A DNA stretch of 64,000 nt from Rebecca billardiae RCC1528 (Eukaryota; Haptophyta): NCBI GenBank assembly GCA_965240325.2, contig OZ251246.1, positions 682,001 through 746,000 on the forward strand, given 5' to 3'. The notes under the pieces were generated by a model that had not been told where the DNA came from, did no database searches, and saw only the letters and a list, made by a program, of their open reading frames with translations. This document shows positions 35,924-52,444 of the stretch, in pieces. A program made the position numbers and the translations under genes. Position 1 is the stretch's first letter; every line of letters starts with the position of its first letter.

Positions 35924-38050
35924 ATGGGCTCATGCCTCTCCGCGCCCAAGCGACCGCCCTCGGATCTCGGCCTGCCCGACTCACCGGGCGCACGCCACGC
36001 TCCTGCACCGCCGCCAATCGTCGTCGTCCGGCCAAGCGTGCCCGACTCGGACGCGGGCGACTCGCCGGTGGCGCACGACAACCGGCTGGCTGACCTGGAG
36101 GAGGAGGAGGAGGCAGCCGACGACGCGCGTGCGAGCGCGCACCCGCCCAGCGCCGACGCTGCCGAGGCGGCAGCCGCGGCGCCCGTGGCGTCTGTGCCGG
36201 CGGCCGCGGTGGCGGCGCCCGCGCCCGCAGCCGAGGGCGCGGCGCCGGCGGCCGAGCCGCCGGCACCGGCCACCCCGCCCCCACTCGCTGAGCGCCTGTT
36301 TGGGCCTCGCGTCCCGCGGCTTGTGCGCGCGCTCGCGTCCGACTGGCGGCCGCGGCTGATTGTCGGCGCCCTGCTCGCCACCACCGACGCGTACACGGAC
36401 GTCGGCATGATCTGGTCCTGGTGGCACGAGGGCCATGCGCTCTGGGCCGCGCTCGGCCTCCTCTTTGTCCTCCTCCCCACGGTCGTCGTGTCCGCGGCAG
36501 GGCTGCTCGTCAAGATAGCGGAGGCGTTCGCTGCGTGCTGCGACCAGCTGCTCGGCTGCTGCGACGCCATCTGCGCGTGCATCGCCATGTGCAACGGCAA
36601 GGCCGCCGAGCGGCCGAAGAGGGCGCCCCGGGAGGAGGAAGTGCCGTTCTCCCCCGTCGCCTTCGCGCTCTTCGCCGCGCTGCAGCTCGGAGTTCTCTAC
36701 ATGGCCGCCGTGCATGTCTACTACGGCGTCGAGCCGAGGGCAAATCGCTTCCTCAACCTCGCGCGGCTGTGCGAGGTGGTGCTCGAGGCGGTGCCGCAGA
36801 CGTGCCTGCAGACGTACGCGCTGCTGCAGCGCGCGCCGCCGCCGCCCGGCGCGCCGACCAGCCTCGCCGACGCCCTCGCCTGGCCGTCACTGCTCGCCTC
36901 GCTCGGCGGTATGGCCGCCGCCCTCTCGAATATTCCGCAGTATGCGCCTTGGGAGCGGAGGCATGTGGTCGCGTACGCGGTGCCCGCCATGGCGCTCCGC
37001 GCCGCTGCGGTGAGCCTCACGGCGTGCGCGTTCAGCTGGTGGGTGCTCGCGCCGACCATGCTGCTACCAGCCGCGCACTGGCTGTGGCTCCGCTCGGGCG
37101 AGCCCGGAGCTGACGTGATCTCGGCCGTTCTCGCGGCGCTGATCCCGGTGCCGCTGCCCGGCGCGTGGCAGCGCAGGAGCCCGGTCAGTGCCCTCAGCCC
37201 GGCGCTCGAGCTCGCCCTGAGCTATGCCGCTGTGACCGCGCCCACCGCCTGGCTGCGCCGGCAGCGGGGCGCGACCCGGCTGCTCGTCGCACGCTGCGCG
37301 CTCGCACCCACCGGATGCTTGGTCTACGCTGCGCTGCTGTGGTGGCTCCGAGCGCGGCAGGCGCACGAGGCGCGCGAGGCGGAGGCGCGCGCGAAGCGGG
37401 AGGCGGACGCGACGGCGCTGGAGCAGGAGCACGCTCGAAAGCGCGGCGCCGCCCGCCGCCCTCCGCCTTCGCTGCGCATGGCGCGCACGACTGATGGCGT
37501 GCCACATCCATACACCTCAGAGCTGATGGAGGGCGGCGGCAGCGGCGACGACAGCGACGGCGATGGAGGGCATACGGCCGCTGCCAGCCCCCCCGCGCCC
37601 GCACCGCTCGGCAGCACCAGCCGCGGCGGGCGTGGCGCTGCGACAGCGCCACCGCGAGCCGCCAGCGGCGGCTCGCCAACCGCGCCCGGTGGAAGATCGC
37701 CTGCGTGCAGCAGGGCCGCGGTGACGCGGCCAAAGGCGTCAGCTGGCGCCACTGCGTCTGCTGTGCCGCACGCGAATGGCGCTAACGGCGCGGCTCGCGG
37801 GCAGCGTGACGCTGCCATCGCTCCAAAGGTGGGCGGAATGGGCCTCCCAAGTGCTGGCGGCCAGCTACCCGAGCCCGCGGGCGCGCAGGGCTCACTTCAT
37901 GACCACGACCGCCGTGATGGGCTGCACGGCAGCGGGCCTCGTTCTGAGGCGGACGCTGCTGGAGCACGTCGGGCGTCGCTGCCGCTGCCGCGCCAGCCGC
38001 GCCTGAGCGCGCAGGTCGTCTCCAATGATGACGAAGCCCACGAGGCGTAG
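35924..38050 (+). CDS. XK-related (XKR-like) multipass membrane protein with N-terminal acylation motif
   Basis: 708 residues, single exon, from the ATG at 35924; the frame just upstream starts only with TTG. The N-terminus MGSCLSAPKR has Gly2 and Cys4, the pattern for myristoylation plus palmitoylation. After a 120-residue Ala/Pro-rich region come about eight hydrophobic helices between residues 140 and 480. Signatures fit the XK-related family: an early helix with TDAYTDVGMIWSWW, a second with a conserved LLPTVVVS, then RLCEVVLEAVPQTCLQTYAL near residue 285, equivalent to the E-x-x-P-Q helix of XKRs. Known animal XKRs scramble phospholipids or pair with transporters. The roughly 230-residue tail is Gly/Ser/Ala/Pro-rich and disordered. 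Scramblase activity is not implied by family membership alone. Confidence 0.7.
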   Translation: MGSCLSAPKRPPSDLGLPDSPGARHAPAPPPIVVVRPSVPDSDAGDSPVAHDNRLADLEEEEEAADDARASAHPPSADAAEAAAAAPVASVPAAAVAAPAPAAEGAAPAAEPPAPATPPPLAERLFGPRVPRLVRALASDWRPRLIVGALLATTDAYTDVGMIWSWWHEGHALWAALGLLFVLLPTVVVSAAGLLVKIAEAFAACCDQLLGCCDAICACIAMCNGKAAERPKRAPREEEVPFSPVAFALFAALQLGVLYMAAVHVYYGVEPRANRFLNLARLCEVVLEAVPQTCLQTYALLQRAPPPPGAPTSLADALAWPSLLASLGGMAAALSNIPQYAPWERRHVVAYAVPAMALRAAAVSLTACAFSWWVLAPTMLLPAAHWLWLRSGEPGADVISAVLAALIPVPLPGAWQRRSPVSALSPALELALSYAAVTAPTAWLRRQRGATRLLVARCALAPTGCLVYAALLWWLRARQAHEAREAEARAKREADATALEQEHARKRGAARRPPPSLRMARTTDGVPHPYTSELMEGGGSGDDSDGDGGHTAAASPPAPAPLGSTSRGGRGAATAPPRAASGGSPTAPGGRSPACSRAAVTRPKASAGATASAVPHANGANGAARGQRDAAIAPKVGGMGLPSAGGQLPEPAGAQGSLHDHDRRDGLHGSGPRSEADAAGARRASLPLPRQPRLSAQVVSNDDEAHEA

Positions 38051-41560
<3,510 letters not shown>

Positions 41561-41689
41561 CTGCTGTGTCAGTCTGACATGTGTAACAGTTCGCCTGAGC
41601 TGCCACCGCCAACTCAGTCACTGCCGCCCACCGGGCCGGCGGGCCGAGGACTGTCGCCGCGGGTCCGCGGGCCGCCGCGGGGACTAGCG

Positions 41690-43081
41690 GCCGGCGCGCG
41701 CGCGCAGGCAGGACGAGAGGCGCTGGCGCGGCGCGAGCCAGCGCGTGCGCGCGAGCGGGCGCACCTGCTTGAGGTACTCGCCCTGCGCCATGCGCTCGAC
41801 GACGGGCCGCTGGTCGCTCGTGCCGGCAGAGCGAGAGCGTGCGCCACTGCTGGCCCCGGCCTGCCGGCTGCGCAGCCTCGCACCGAGACCGACCGAGCGG
41901 AGCTCGGGGCGGTGGAACGAGGCGAGCGGCGCGTCGCGCCTGCCGCCGCGCGTGCGCGCCTGCTCCACCGCGCCGCCGTGCTCGCCCGCCGCCTCCTCCG
42001 CCGCGTCGGCCTCGAAGACGGCGGCTGCCAGCGGCAGGCTGAGCCGCGCGCCGGCTCACTCACACTGTGAGTCACACCCGCGGTCGCCTCGACGGCCAAC
42101 TATCCACAGCTGCTCGAGCTGCTGGAGGGCGCCGCGACGATGGCGGCGCGGGCGCCCAGCGCGTCCGTTGCCGCGTCGCTCAGCTCGTCGAGCTCGGCGC
42201 CGCACTTCGCCAGCTTGGCGCCTAGCGCCTCCGCGTGTCACGTGCTCGTGCACGTCAGCCTGCTGATACGCCGCCGCCCATCGGCACTTCTGGCATCTGC
42301 GCGCGCAGCTGCTGCAGCTCGACGGCGGAGTCGTCGCGGCTGGCGGCGAGGGTGCGCACCGCGTCGATTGCCGAGGCCTGCAGCCCGGTGATCGCCGCGT
42401 CGACGCGCGCGGCGATTTCCCCACGCAGCTCCTCGCGCCACGTGGCCGCCGCTCGCGTGGCAGGCAGCTGGGCACCGCTGCGCGACCCGGAACCGGCGCG
42501 CGTTTCACTGATGCTCCTGCTCGTCCTCACGCTGCTGCACCTCCGCGCCGCCGTCGACCGAGTTGAGGAGGAGCTCGCGCTCGGCGTCGAGGCGCGAGCT
42601 CGCGTGCTCGAGCTCGCCCTTCAGCCGCGCGAGCTCCGGGCGCATCCGGCTCATCAGCTCTGCCGCGCCGCTCGCTCGGCGGCGGCGGGCGGCGCGCTCT
42701 GCTCCGGGCGGCGAGCGACGAGCTCGCGTGCTCCGGACTCGGCTCGCCCTTGCGCGCTGCTCCTCGAGTGACGAACGCCTGCGGGGCACGAACGAAAGTC
42801 GGTGATCAACCGCGCAGCGCCACCGCTGCCGAGTGCGCCCTCCGCCGCCAGCACCTTGCGGACCTGGCCAAGGAGCTGCTTGATCGCTTTTGTTGACGTA
42901 CGCCGTACTCGCTCGCGGCGCCGGGGATGGTCTGCTTGTGCCTGGCGACGGAGATGGCGGCAGCGGTGCTCTGGAACGTGGTGTTGTTCACCCGCGTCAC
43001 CGTCCTCGAGTCGAGCAGCGCGTTCAATACGCGGCGAACGTAGTCCTGGTCGGCGTCGCCGGTCGAGGTGCTGCTTGCCAT
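41690..43081 (-). pseudogene. Decayed coiled-coil protein gene (multiple frameshifts)
   Basis: Starting at an ATG at 43081, protein-like segments follow one another in changing frames: MASSTSTGDADQDYVRRVL and TTFQSTAAAISVARHKQTIP up to about 42895, then STKAIKQLLGQVRKVLAAEG near 42890-42800. Next are MRPELARLKGELEHASSRLD near 42650-42510, EELRGEIAARVDAAITGLQA near 42440-42260, and AKLAKCGAELDELSDAATDA near 42230-42130. A last block (DAPLASFHRPELRSVGLGAR) ends near 41690. Each has Glu/Ala/Leu/Arg heptad character. At least three frame changes without splice-like junctions point to a broken gene. The original function is not recognised; it may be host or element-derived. Confidence 0.55.
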
Positions 43082-43425
43082 CGCCCCCCACCCACGTGCG
43101 ATCGGGCCCACCTCTGTTGTTTTGCGTCGGTGACGGGGCCGCGACGACTTGACGGGAGCATCTTCAATAATCTATGATCATCTCAGGGTTACTACGTGAA
43201 GCGGTAGAATAGAATTTCATTTACGAGCATTGATACGACGCGGTGCAACGTGAAGCGGTTTTTTTAAGATACGACGCGGTCTAATGACCCATTGTTCATA
43301 CATGTACATGAATGGGTCGTCATAAACGGCGGGCGGCTCATTTATGACCAGACCGGGCCCTGGGTGATTGATGATCAGAACCCGCAAAAGCTAGCGGCAG
43401 TCCAGCACACAAGTAATGAATTAAT
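43082..43425. other. Spacer before hairpin-ended element copy 2
   Basis: Mostly AT-rich, with two GACGCGGT-containing repeats near 43230 and 43270 (ATACGACGCGGTGCAACG and ATACGACGCGGTCTAATG). The last part holds one copy of a 24-bp direct repeat that brackets the element. Confidence 0.5.
43397..43420 (+). repeat. 24-bp direct repeat, left copy
   Basis: The 24-bp sequence beginning GCAGTCCAGCACACAAGTAA is repeated in the same orientation at 44736-44759. The two copies bracket the hairpin-ended element 43426-44726, with 5 and 9 bp between repeat and element ends. Confidence 0.95.
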
Positions 43426-44726
43426 GACCGCGTTCCGCGGTCCTTTTCTGCATAGAATCAACGCAGTTGGGGGCCCGCGGTGGCCGTGCAATCGCGGCTC
43501 TCCGCCGTAGTGGCAGTTCGCCAGTTGAAGTCGGTTCTGAGATGACTGGAAGCTATATTAGTCCGACCGTCGCCCTGCCTGCGCGACCGCGAGACTCATT
43601 CACACTTCACACAATCACAGCAGCGGACCTGAGACCGCACCCGGCACCGGTCGTCAAATCGGACGTCCGTCTGACAACTAGCTGCCAAATGTCCAACTGG
43701 CTGATCAGCTCGGATCCGACCCGTCCGCGATCGTGCCATCGGCATCGGAATTACTACTAGTAGCTGCCAAACTGTTACTGTGTCCAACTCTGGCTGATCA
43801 CAGATCAGCTCGGATCCGACCCGTCCGCGATCGTGCCGAGTGAGTCGTGCCGCGGAGCTCGGAGTACTGAAGGAGTCGGGTGTGACAGCAGGGTGCTTTA
43901 GCGCTGCGGCCCGTGCCAGCCAACGACCAGACGTACTCTGGCCACTTGACCCGTTGCACGGGTGAGTGACCGTACGCCCTGCCTAGTGCCTACCGCGCGC
44001 GCCGCGCGACCGGCGACTCGGGGTGATGGAGAGCGGATGGCGACAGCAGCAGCAGTCCTCATGAAGACGATGAAACTGGCGGCACGGGTGCACGAGGTGG
44101 CAGGCGAAAGCGCGCCGACGAGACCGCATTTGACACACCTGAGCCGCACGCGCGTGCCGTCACGCCGAGCGGCGAGCGCTGCAAACGCGCAACCGTACCG
44201 CGCGCGCCACGACGGCGCGGCACTAGCTGATGCAGGCCGTACTGCCGGCACTGCTTCTGCGATCATGCGCCACGGTCGCAGCTGACTGCGTGAGCAGCAA
44301 GCGGGAGGCGGGTCCGGAGGCACGTGCAGGCGCCGTCCCGCATATCCGCCGCATCGCCCATCGTGCCGGGGCACGTCACCTCCGACGATCCGGATGTGGC
44401 CCAGTCCGGACGTCACGCGATCCGGGAAGACGAGTACGATTCGCTCGTAACGAACCGTTACACTAATGTCACGTCCAGCTGACGTCCAGATCGCACTTTA
44501 CTTAAGGGAATCAGCTGGGCGCGGTTTTTTTTGGCCTGATAGACCTCTCAATGCGATCTCAAAAACTCGAAACTCGGTCTCCGCCAGCCCTAAAAATCGC
44601 CCCCCGTCCCTTTTTTTCCGCCGCCCCCCGTCCCTTTTTTCTTGATGATCAAAGATCTTTTTGAAACGTGGTTCGGGCCCGCTGGTGCGGGCTCCACGCT
44701 GCGCGCTCCGCCCTGCACCGCGGGCC
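43426..44726 (-). mobile_element. 1.30-kb non-coding element with hairpin ends, copy 2 (inverted)
   Basis: Reverse-oriented copy of 19181-20467. It runs from the palindrome GACCGCGTTCCGCGGTC at 43426 to GCACCGCGGGCC ending at 44726. Differences from copy 1 include single substitutions, an 8-bp indel near 43795 and small indels in the G/A homopolymer runs and near 44165-44185. AT lies immediately outside both ends, but here there is no TA array. Encoded frames are short and differ between the copies at indels, supporting a non-coding nature. Confidence 0.88.
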
Positions 44727-44735
44727 ATAACAAGC

Positions 44736-44759
44736 GCAGTCCAGCACACAAGTAATGAA
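44736..44759 (+). repeat. 24-bp direct repeat, right copy
   Basis: Identical to 43397-43420. It lies between the right end of element copy 2 (44726) and the left end of the 348-bp element (44765). Confidence 0.95.
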
Positions 44760-44764
44760 CGAAT

Positions 44765-48005
<3,241 letters not shown>

Positions 48006-48293
48006 TCACATGTCCACCCAGTACTTGACAGTGGAAAACATCGGGTTATTGCACGGCTCCATCGACACGTGGATCACCCTGCCGTCGTTGACCACGTCCA
48101 GTTTGCCGGTCAAGTTGATCCGCTCGTCAGTCTTCACCTGCCACTTCTTCTCCCCGAGCACTTTGTGCAGCTGTGCGTCGAGCTCTGCAAGCCCCATCTT
48201 GTACGTGTAGATGGCGCGGAACTTCGAGGTGTACAGGATCTTGCGCTCAATTCCATCGGGTGGTGGCAGGCCCTGAAAGTCGTTCGAGGCCAT
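48006..48293 (-). CDS. Small unknown protein next to fold-back transposon
   Basis: 95 residues from an ATG at 48293 (MASNDFQGLPPPDGIERKIL at the start). Composition is balanced, with alternating hydrophobic residues (KFRAIYTYKMGLAELDAQLH, LTGKLDVVNDGRVIHVSME), suggesting a small alpha/beta fold. It differs strongly from the Arg/Ala shadow frames around it. I do not recognise a family. The frame continues 31 codons upstream into the transposon end at 48361, so the true gene may have had upstream coding sequence or an exon that the insertion separated. No targeting signal is seen. Confidence 0.5.
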   Translation of the reverse strand: MASNDFQGLPPPDGIERKILYTSKFRAIYTYKMGLAELDAQLHKVLGEKKWQVKTDERINLTGKLDVVNDGRVIHVSMEPCNNPMFSTVKYWVDM

Positions 48294-48360
48294 CGACGAG
48301 CCAGCCGCGCACGGAGCGCGCCTCCACGCGCGGCAATGGCGGTTTCCACACTCTGCAAGT

Positions 48361-49236
48361 TCAGCCGAGAGAGGTGGCATTGCCACCTCTCGCGCGAGTT
48401 GGGGAAACGTTGAGTTCCCGAGTTTTTACACGGGGCGGCAATTTCTGGCGCGCGCAATCTTCCGATTTTAAGGCGGTGGGTGGCGCCGCCGCCGTCGCGC
48501 TCTCGACGCGCGCGAGCTGCGCGCGCGCGGCGGCGGTTTTGGCCGCGCGGCACTGGGCCGGCTGGGTCCGCACGGCCGAGGAGGCCACTCTTGCCGCGGT
48601 GGTCGTGGCGCGGGGACGTCCCCGCCGCTCGCCAACCTCCCGCGAGCGCCTCGCGCCGCCTCGCGCCGCCTTCACGCCATCTCCGCGCGCCAACTGCACG
48701 CTCTGGACGCCTCGGCGGCAGAGCCGCGCGCGGCGCGGTTGTGTGCCGTGTAGACTGGGCCCATGCGCGTCCGCTGTCGGTGCGCCCCGGCCACGCGCGC
48801 GCGCAGCCCAGACCTCTCGCCTCACGCGTCGCCGCCGAGCACGGCTGTGCACCTCAGTCTGCCGTGGTGCCGCGCGCGCGGCCGAGCGAGCAGGCGACGC
48901 GTTGTGGAGCGTGTGACGCACGAGACGGGAAGGCGTCCGAGCGTCGGAGCCACCGCCGACCGGCGGCGCGCACGCGATCGGCTTGAGCCATCGGCGCCGA
49001 CGGCGCGCGCGCGCTGAGCCAGCTGAAGGCTTGTGCGCCATGGCACGGCAGCCGCCAATCGCGGCCTGCGGCCGTACTGTGCGGCAGGCGCGCTCGGTGC
49101 GGGCGCTTCGGGGCGTGGCCTCACGAGACCGGAGCCCCTGGAAGCGCGACGCCTATGAGCTCGCCCCGGCCTGAGTGAGCGCGCATCTGTCAGTGATCGG
49201 CACACGCAGCAGCACGGGGTGGCCGTCGTCATGAGC
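48361..49236 (+). repeat. Left arm of fold-back transposon
   Basis: 876 bp, reverse complement of 50188-51063. Identical predicted frames in both arms imply near or complete identity. Confidence 0.93.
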
Positions 49237-50187
49237 CATGGCCTTGACACGGCCGCGCTGAGCGCGCCACGACACACCGCACGGCGCCGCGTGAAGAGTA
49301 GATGTATGACCCCCGGCACTTACCTTGGCCCGTGTGCTCTTGCGCGCACGCACGCGAGCACTCGCATGCTGCCGCGCACCTGCCTCAACGCGTTTCATCT
49401 GAGCGTCTGTCCGATGCCAGCCACGTGCTTCCATTGACAGAGAGAGTGACTATACCAGTCAGAAGTCGTAACCCTCCAGTTGAACCGCACAGTTCCATGG
49501 TTGCAGTGCTGCTGGTCCGCTGACTCCGAGGTGGGCGCGCCACGGCAGCTCTCTCTCTCACGGCGCACGGTCCTTGTGCGCCGGGAGCAGCCGCGTCTGC
49601 GCAGACCGACTGCTTACCAGGAAGTTTGAGACTGTATCTCCTTCCATCCCAGCTGCTGCAACGTCTACCACGGCTGGTAGCCTGCTGACCCAGACGACTA
49701 GCGAGCAAGTATGTCTCCTCGGTGAGCGCGAGCGAGCGCTGCTGCTGACACTCGATTCGTGCGCACACGCGCCCGCCCGACGCACTCTCACGTTGGCCCG
49801 AGGTGGCGTGTGCGCGCGCCCACGCGCGATGATGCCAACTGCTGCTCAGGTCATCCGACTACATGGGCTGAATAGTGGGTCGTGCTACCTGGCCGCGCGG
49901 CGCTCGAAGCTCGCGTTTCTGGCTGACACGAGCTTTTCAAGGTGTCAGCGTAGGTGAAGGGTGGGATACTGGGATCCCAGCCTTCCGCCGGTACGGAGAC
50001 AGCGCACACGCACGCGTGGCGCCTGCGACGCCGGCCATCGCACACAGCCCTACTGAATGGTCTCGCATGCGCCAGCATGACCGTGCACGCCTAGCGCCGC
50101 ACCATGCAGGTGAGAACTTCAAAAGTGCGCATGCTCGCTTGTTCTTTGTGCCTGGTCGACACCCAGCGTGGGAGCGCTCAGCGCGGA

Positions 50188-51063
50188 GCTCATGACGACG
50201 GCCACCCCGTGCTGCTGCGTGTGTCGATCACTGACAGATGCGCGCTCACTCAGGCCGGGGCGAGCTCATAGGCGTCGCGCTTCCAGGGGCTCCGGTCTCG
50301 TGAGGCCACGCCCCGAAGCGCCCGCACCGAGCGCGCCTGCCGCACAGTACGGCCGCAGGCCGCGATTGGCGGCTGCCGTGCCATGGCGCACAAGCCTTCA
50401 GCTGGCTCAGCGCGCGCGCGCCGTCGGCGCCGATGGCTCAAGCCGATCGCGTGCGCGCCGCCGGTCGGCGGTGGCTCCGACGCTCGGACGCCTTCCCGTC
50501 TCGTGCGTCACACGCTCCACAACGCGTCGCCTGCTCGCTCGGCCGCGCGCGCGGCACCACGGCAGACTGAGGTGCACAGCCGTGCTCGGCGGCGACGCGT
50601 GAGGCGAGAGGTCTGGGCTGCGCGCGCGCGTGGCCGGGGCGCACCGACAGCGGACGCGCATGGGCCCAGTCTACACGGCACACAACCGCGCCGCGCGCGG
50701 CTCTGCCGCCGAGGCGTCCAGAGCGTGCAGTTGGCGCGCGGAGATGGCGTGAAGGCGGCGCGAGGCGGCGCGAGGCGCTCGCGGGAGGTTGGCGAGCGGC
50801 GGGGACGTCCCCGCGCCACGACCACCGCGGCAAGAGTGGCCTCCTCGGCCGTGCGGACCCAGCCGGCCCAGTGCCGCGCGGCCAAAACCGCCGCCGCGCG
50901 CGCGCAGCTCGCGCGCGTCGAGAGCGCGACGGCGGCGGCGCCACCCACCGCCTTAAAATCGGAAGATTGCGCGCGCCAGAAATTGCCGCCCCGTGTAAAA
51001 ACTCGGGAACTCAACGTTTCCCCAACTCGCGCGAGAGGTGGCAATGCCACCTCTCTCGGCTGA
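50188..51063 (-). repeat. Right arm of fold-back transposon
   Basis: 876 bp, reverse complement of 48361-49236. The equal arm lengths mean no net indels between the arms. Confidence 0.93.
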
Positions 51064-51147
51064 AAGTGGCCCGAGCTGATCAAGGGGCCGAGACTGTACC
51101 CGGTTCCTAAGACGCACATGTACAGCTCAGGCAAGGGAGTCAAGGGT

Positions 51148-52322
51148 GCCCGCGCCCCAGTGGCGCGCTCGGCGGATGTGATGATACACCTTTGGCTTCG
51201 GAGAGCGTGCGATACTGCGATGAAGGATGGCGCGGCAACCTGCCACCGTGAGCCTTACGCACGTTAAAACAAATAAACTGTACACCTTTTTGCCCGGCGC
51301 CCTGCGGCGGCTGCGGCGAGGGCGTGCTCCGCTGGCGGGGCGAGCGCACGGGGCACGGCGCTGCGGGCGCGGATGTGCCCGCGAAGCCGGCGCGTGCGGA
51401 CGGGCTGTTGCGGGAGAGCATTCGGCGCCCTCCTGCGCCGCGCGACTTGCGCCACGCCTCTTTCGCCTCGGCTCAGAGCAGCGCGCACGCACGCGCCGCC
51501 TCAAGGCCAGCCTTGCCGCGCCGCAGCCGGCCGCGCGCGCGCCGTGCGCGGCGCGGTCGGGAAGGAACGGGCGCTGCTGCCGGGCGAGATGGCGAAGGCA
51601 TGTGCGCACGCCATGCCGCCCCGAGGCGCCTTGATGAGCGTGTCGTCGGTCTGTTTGCATGCCTCTTCGACTTGTTACCAATGGGGTGCACGACCTCGCG
51701 GTCGTGACCCTTGTCGGGACGATCATTGAGACACAGAACAGTGCCAGACGGCCGCGCGGGCTACTCTTGCATGGATGTTCATCACTGCGTGGTCATGCAG
51801 AAGTGATGGCTGCGACGCTTTCCTCGCGCTGATGCTCTTTCATCATCTTCTGCGAGCTCAGGTCTGGCTTCGTGCACGACAAGTGATCAGCACTCGTCAA
51901 CAGCTGTGCGGATCCGTTCTCGTGCTCTTTCGCGGCGCCGCGGGGCGGCATGGCGTGCGCACATGCCTTCGCCATCTCGCCCGGCAGCAGCGCCCGTTCC
52001 TTCCCGACCGCGCCGCGCACGGCGCGCGCGCGGCCGGCTGCGGCGCGGCAAGGCTGGCCTTGAGGCGGCGCGTGCGTGCGCGCTGCTCTGAGCCGAGGCG
52101 AAAGAGGCGTGGCGCAAGTCGCGCGGCGCAGGAGGGCGCCGAATGCTCTCCCGCAACAGCCCGTCCGCACGCGCCGGCTTCGCGGGCACATCCGCGCCCG
52201 CAGCGCCGTGCCCCGTGCGCTCGCCCCGCCAGCGGAGCACGCCCTCGCCGCCGCCCGCCGCGGGCAAAAAGGTGGATCCCTCACATCCGACGAGCGCGCC
52301 ACTGGCCAGGGCGCGGGGCAAA
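51148..52322. repeat. Second long inverted repeat, arms about 0.4 kb
   Basis: 51319-51623 is the reverse complement of 51941-52245 (e.g. GGCGTGCGCACATGCCTTCG in the right arm). Weaker similarity extends the outer ends to about 51148 and 52322. The left arm carries an extra roughly 95 bp (about 51187-51280) containing ACGTTAAAACAAATAAACTG, like the sequence at 55499-55517. Spacer 51624-51940. It begins only about 80 bp after the fold-back transposon. No coding sequence or target duplication recognised. Confidence 0.8.
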
Positions 52323-52358
52323 TTGTCCATGCTGGTGGAGTTATTGTAAACTCGCGCC

Positions 52359-52444
52359 AGAAAAAAGGAGAGGGGAGGAAAAAGGAGGGGGAGGAGGGAA
52401 GGAGGGAGAAGAGAGGGGGAAGAAGAGAGGGAGGAAAAGGAGGA
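52359..52444 (+). repeat. 86-nt uninterrupted polypurine tract
   Basis: Only A and G for 86 nt (GGAGGAAAAAGGAGG-type units). Such tracts can form triplex or H-DNA. It lies just right of the second inverted repeat. Confidence 0.95.

Larger units (their letters stand above)
48361..51063. mobile_element. Fold-back DNA transposon with 876-bp terminal inverted repeats
   Basis: The arms 48361-49236 and 50188-51063 are reverse complements of each other, and translated frames from the two arms are identical over more than 200 residues. The ends are TCAGCCGAG and CTCGGCTGA. The 4-bp sequence AAGT lies immediately outside both ends (48357-48360 and 51064-51067), a clear target-site duplication. Just inside each end is an 11-bp palindrome GAGAGGTGGCA/TGCCACCTCTC. 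The 951-bp centre (49237-50187) shows no transposase. I infer a recent non-autonomous insertion. A 4-bp duplication is known for several superfamilies (Sola, Ginger and Academ among others), so I do not assign one. Confidence 0.88.

Noticed and set aside
48361-51063. Paired 168- and 226-codon frames in the fold-back arms
   Set aside because: The frames are duplicated because the DNA is an inverted repeat. They overlap each other on both strands and have no domain, so they are not transposase genes.
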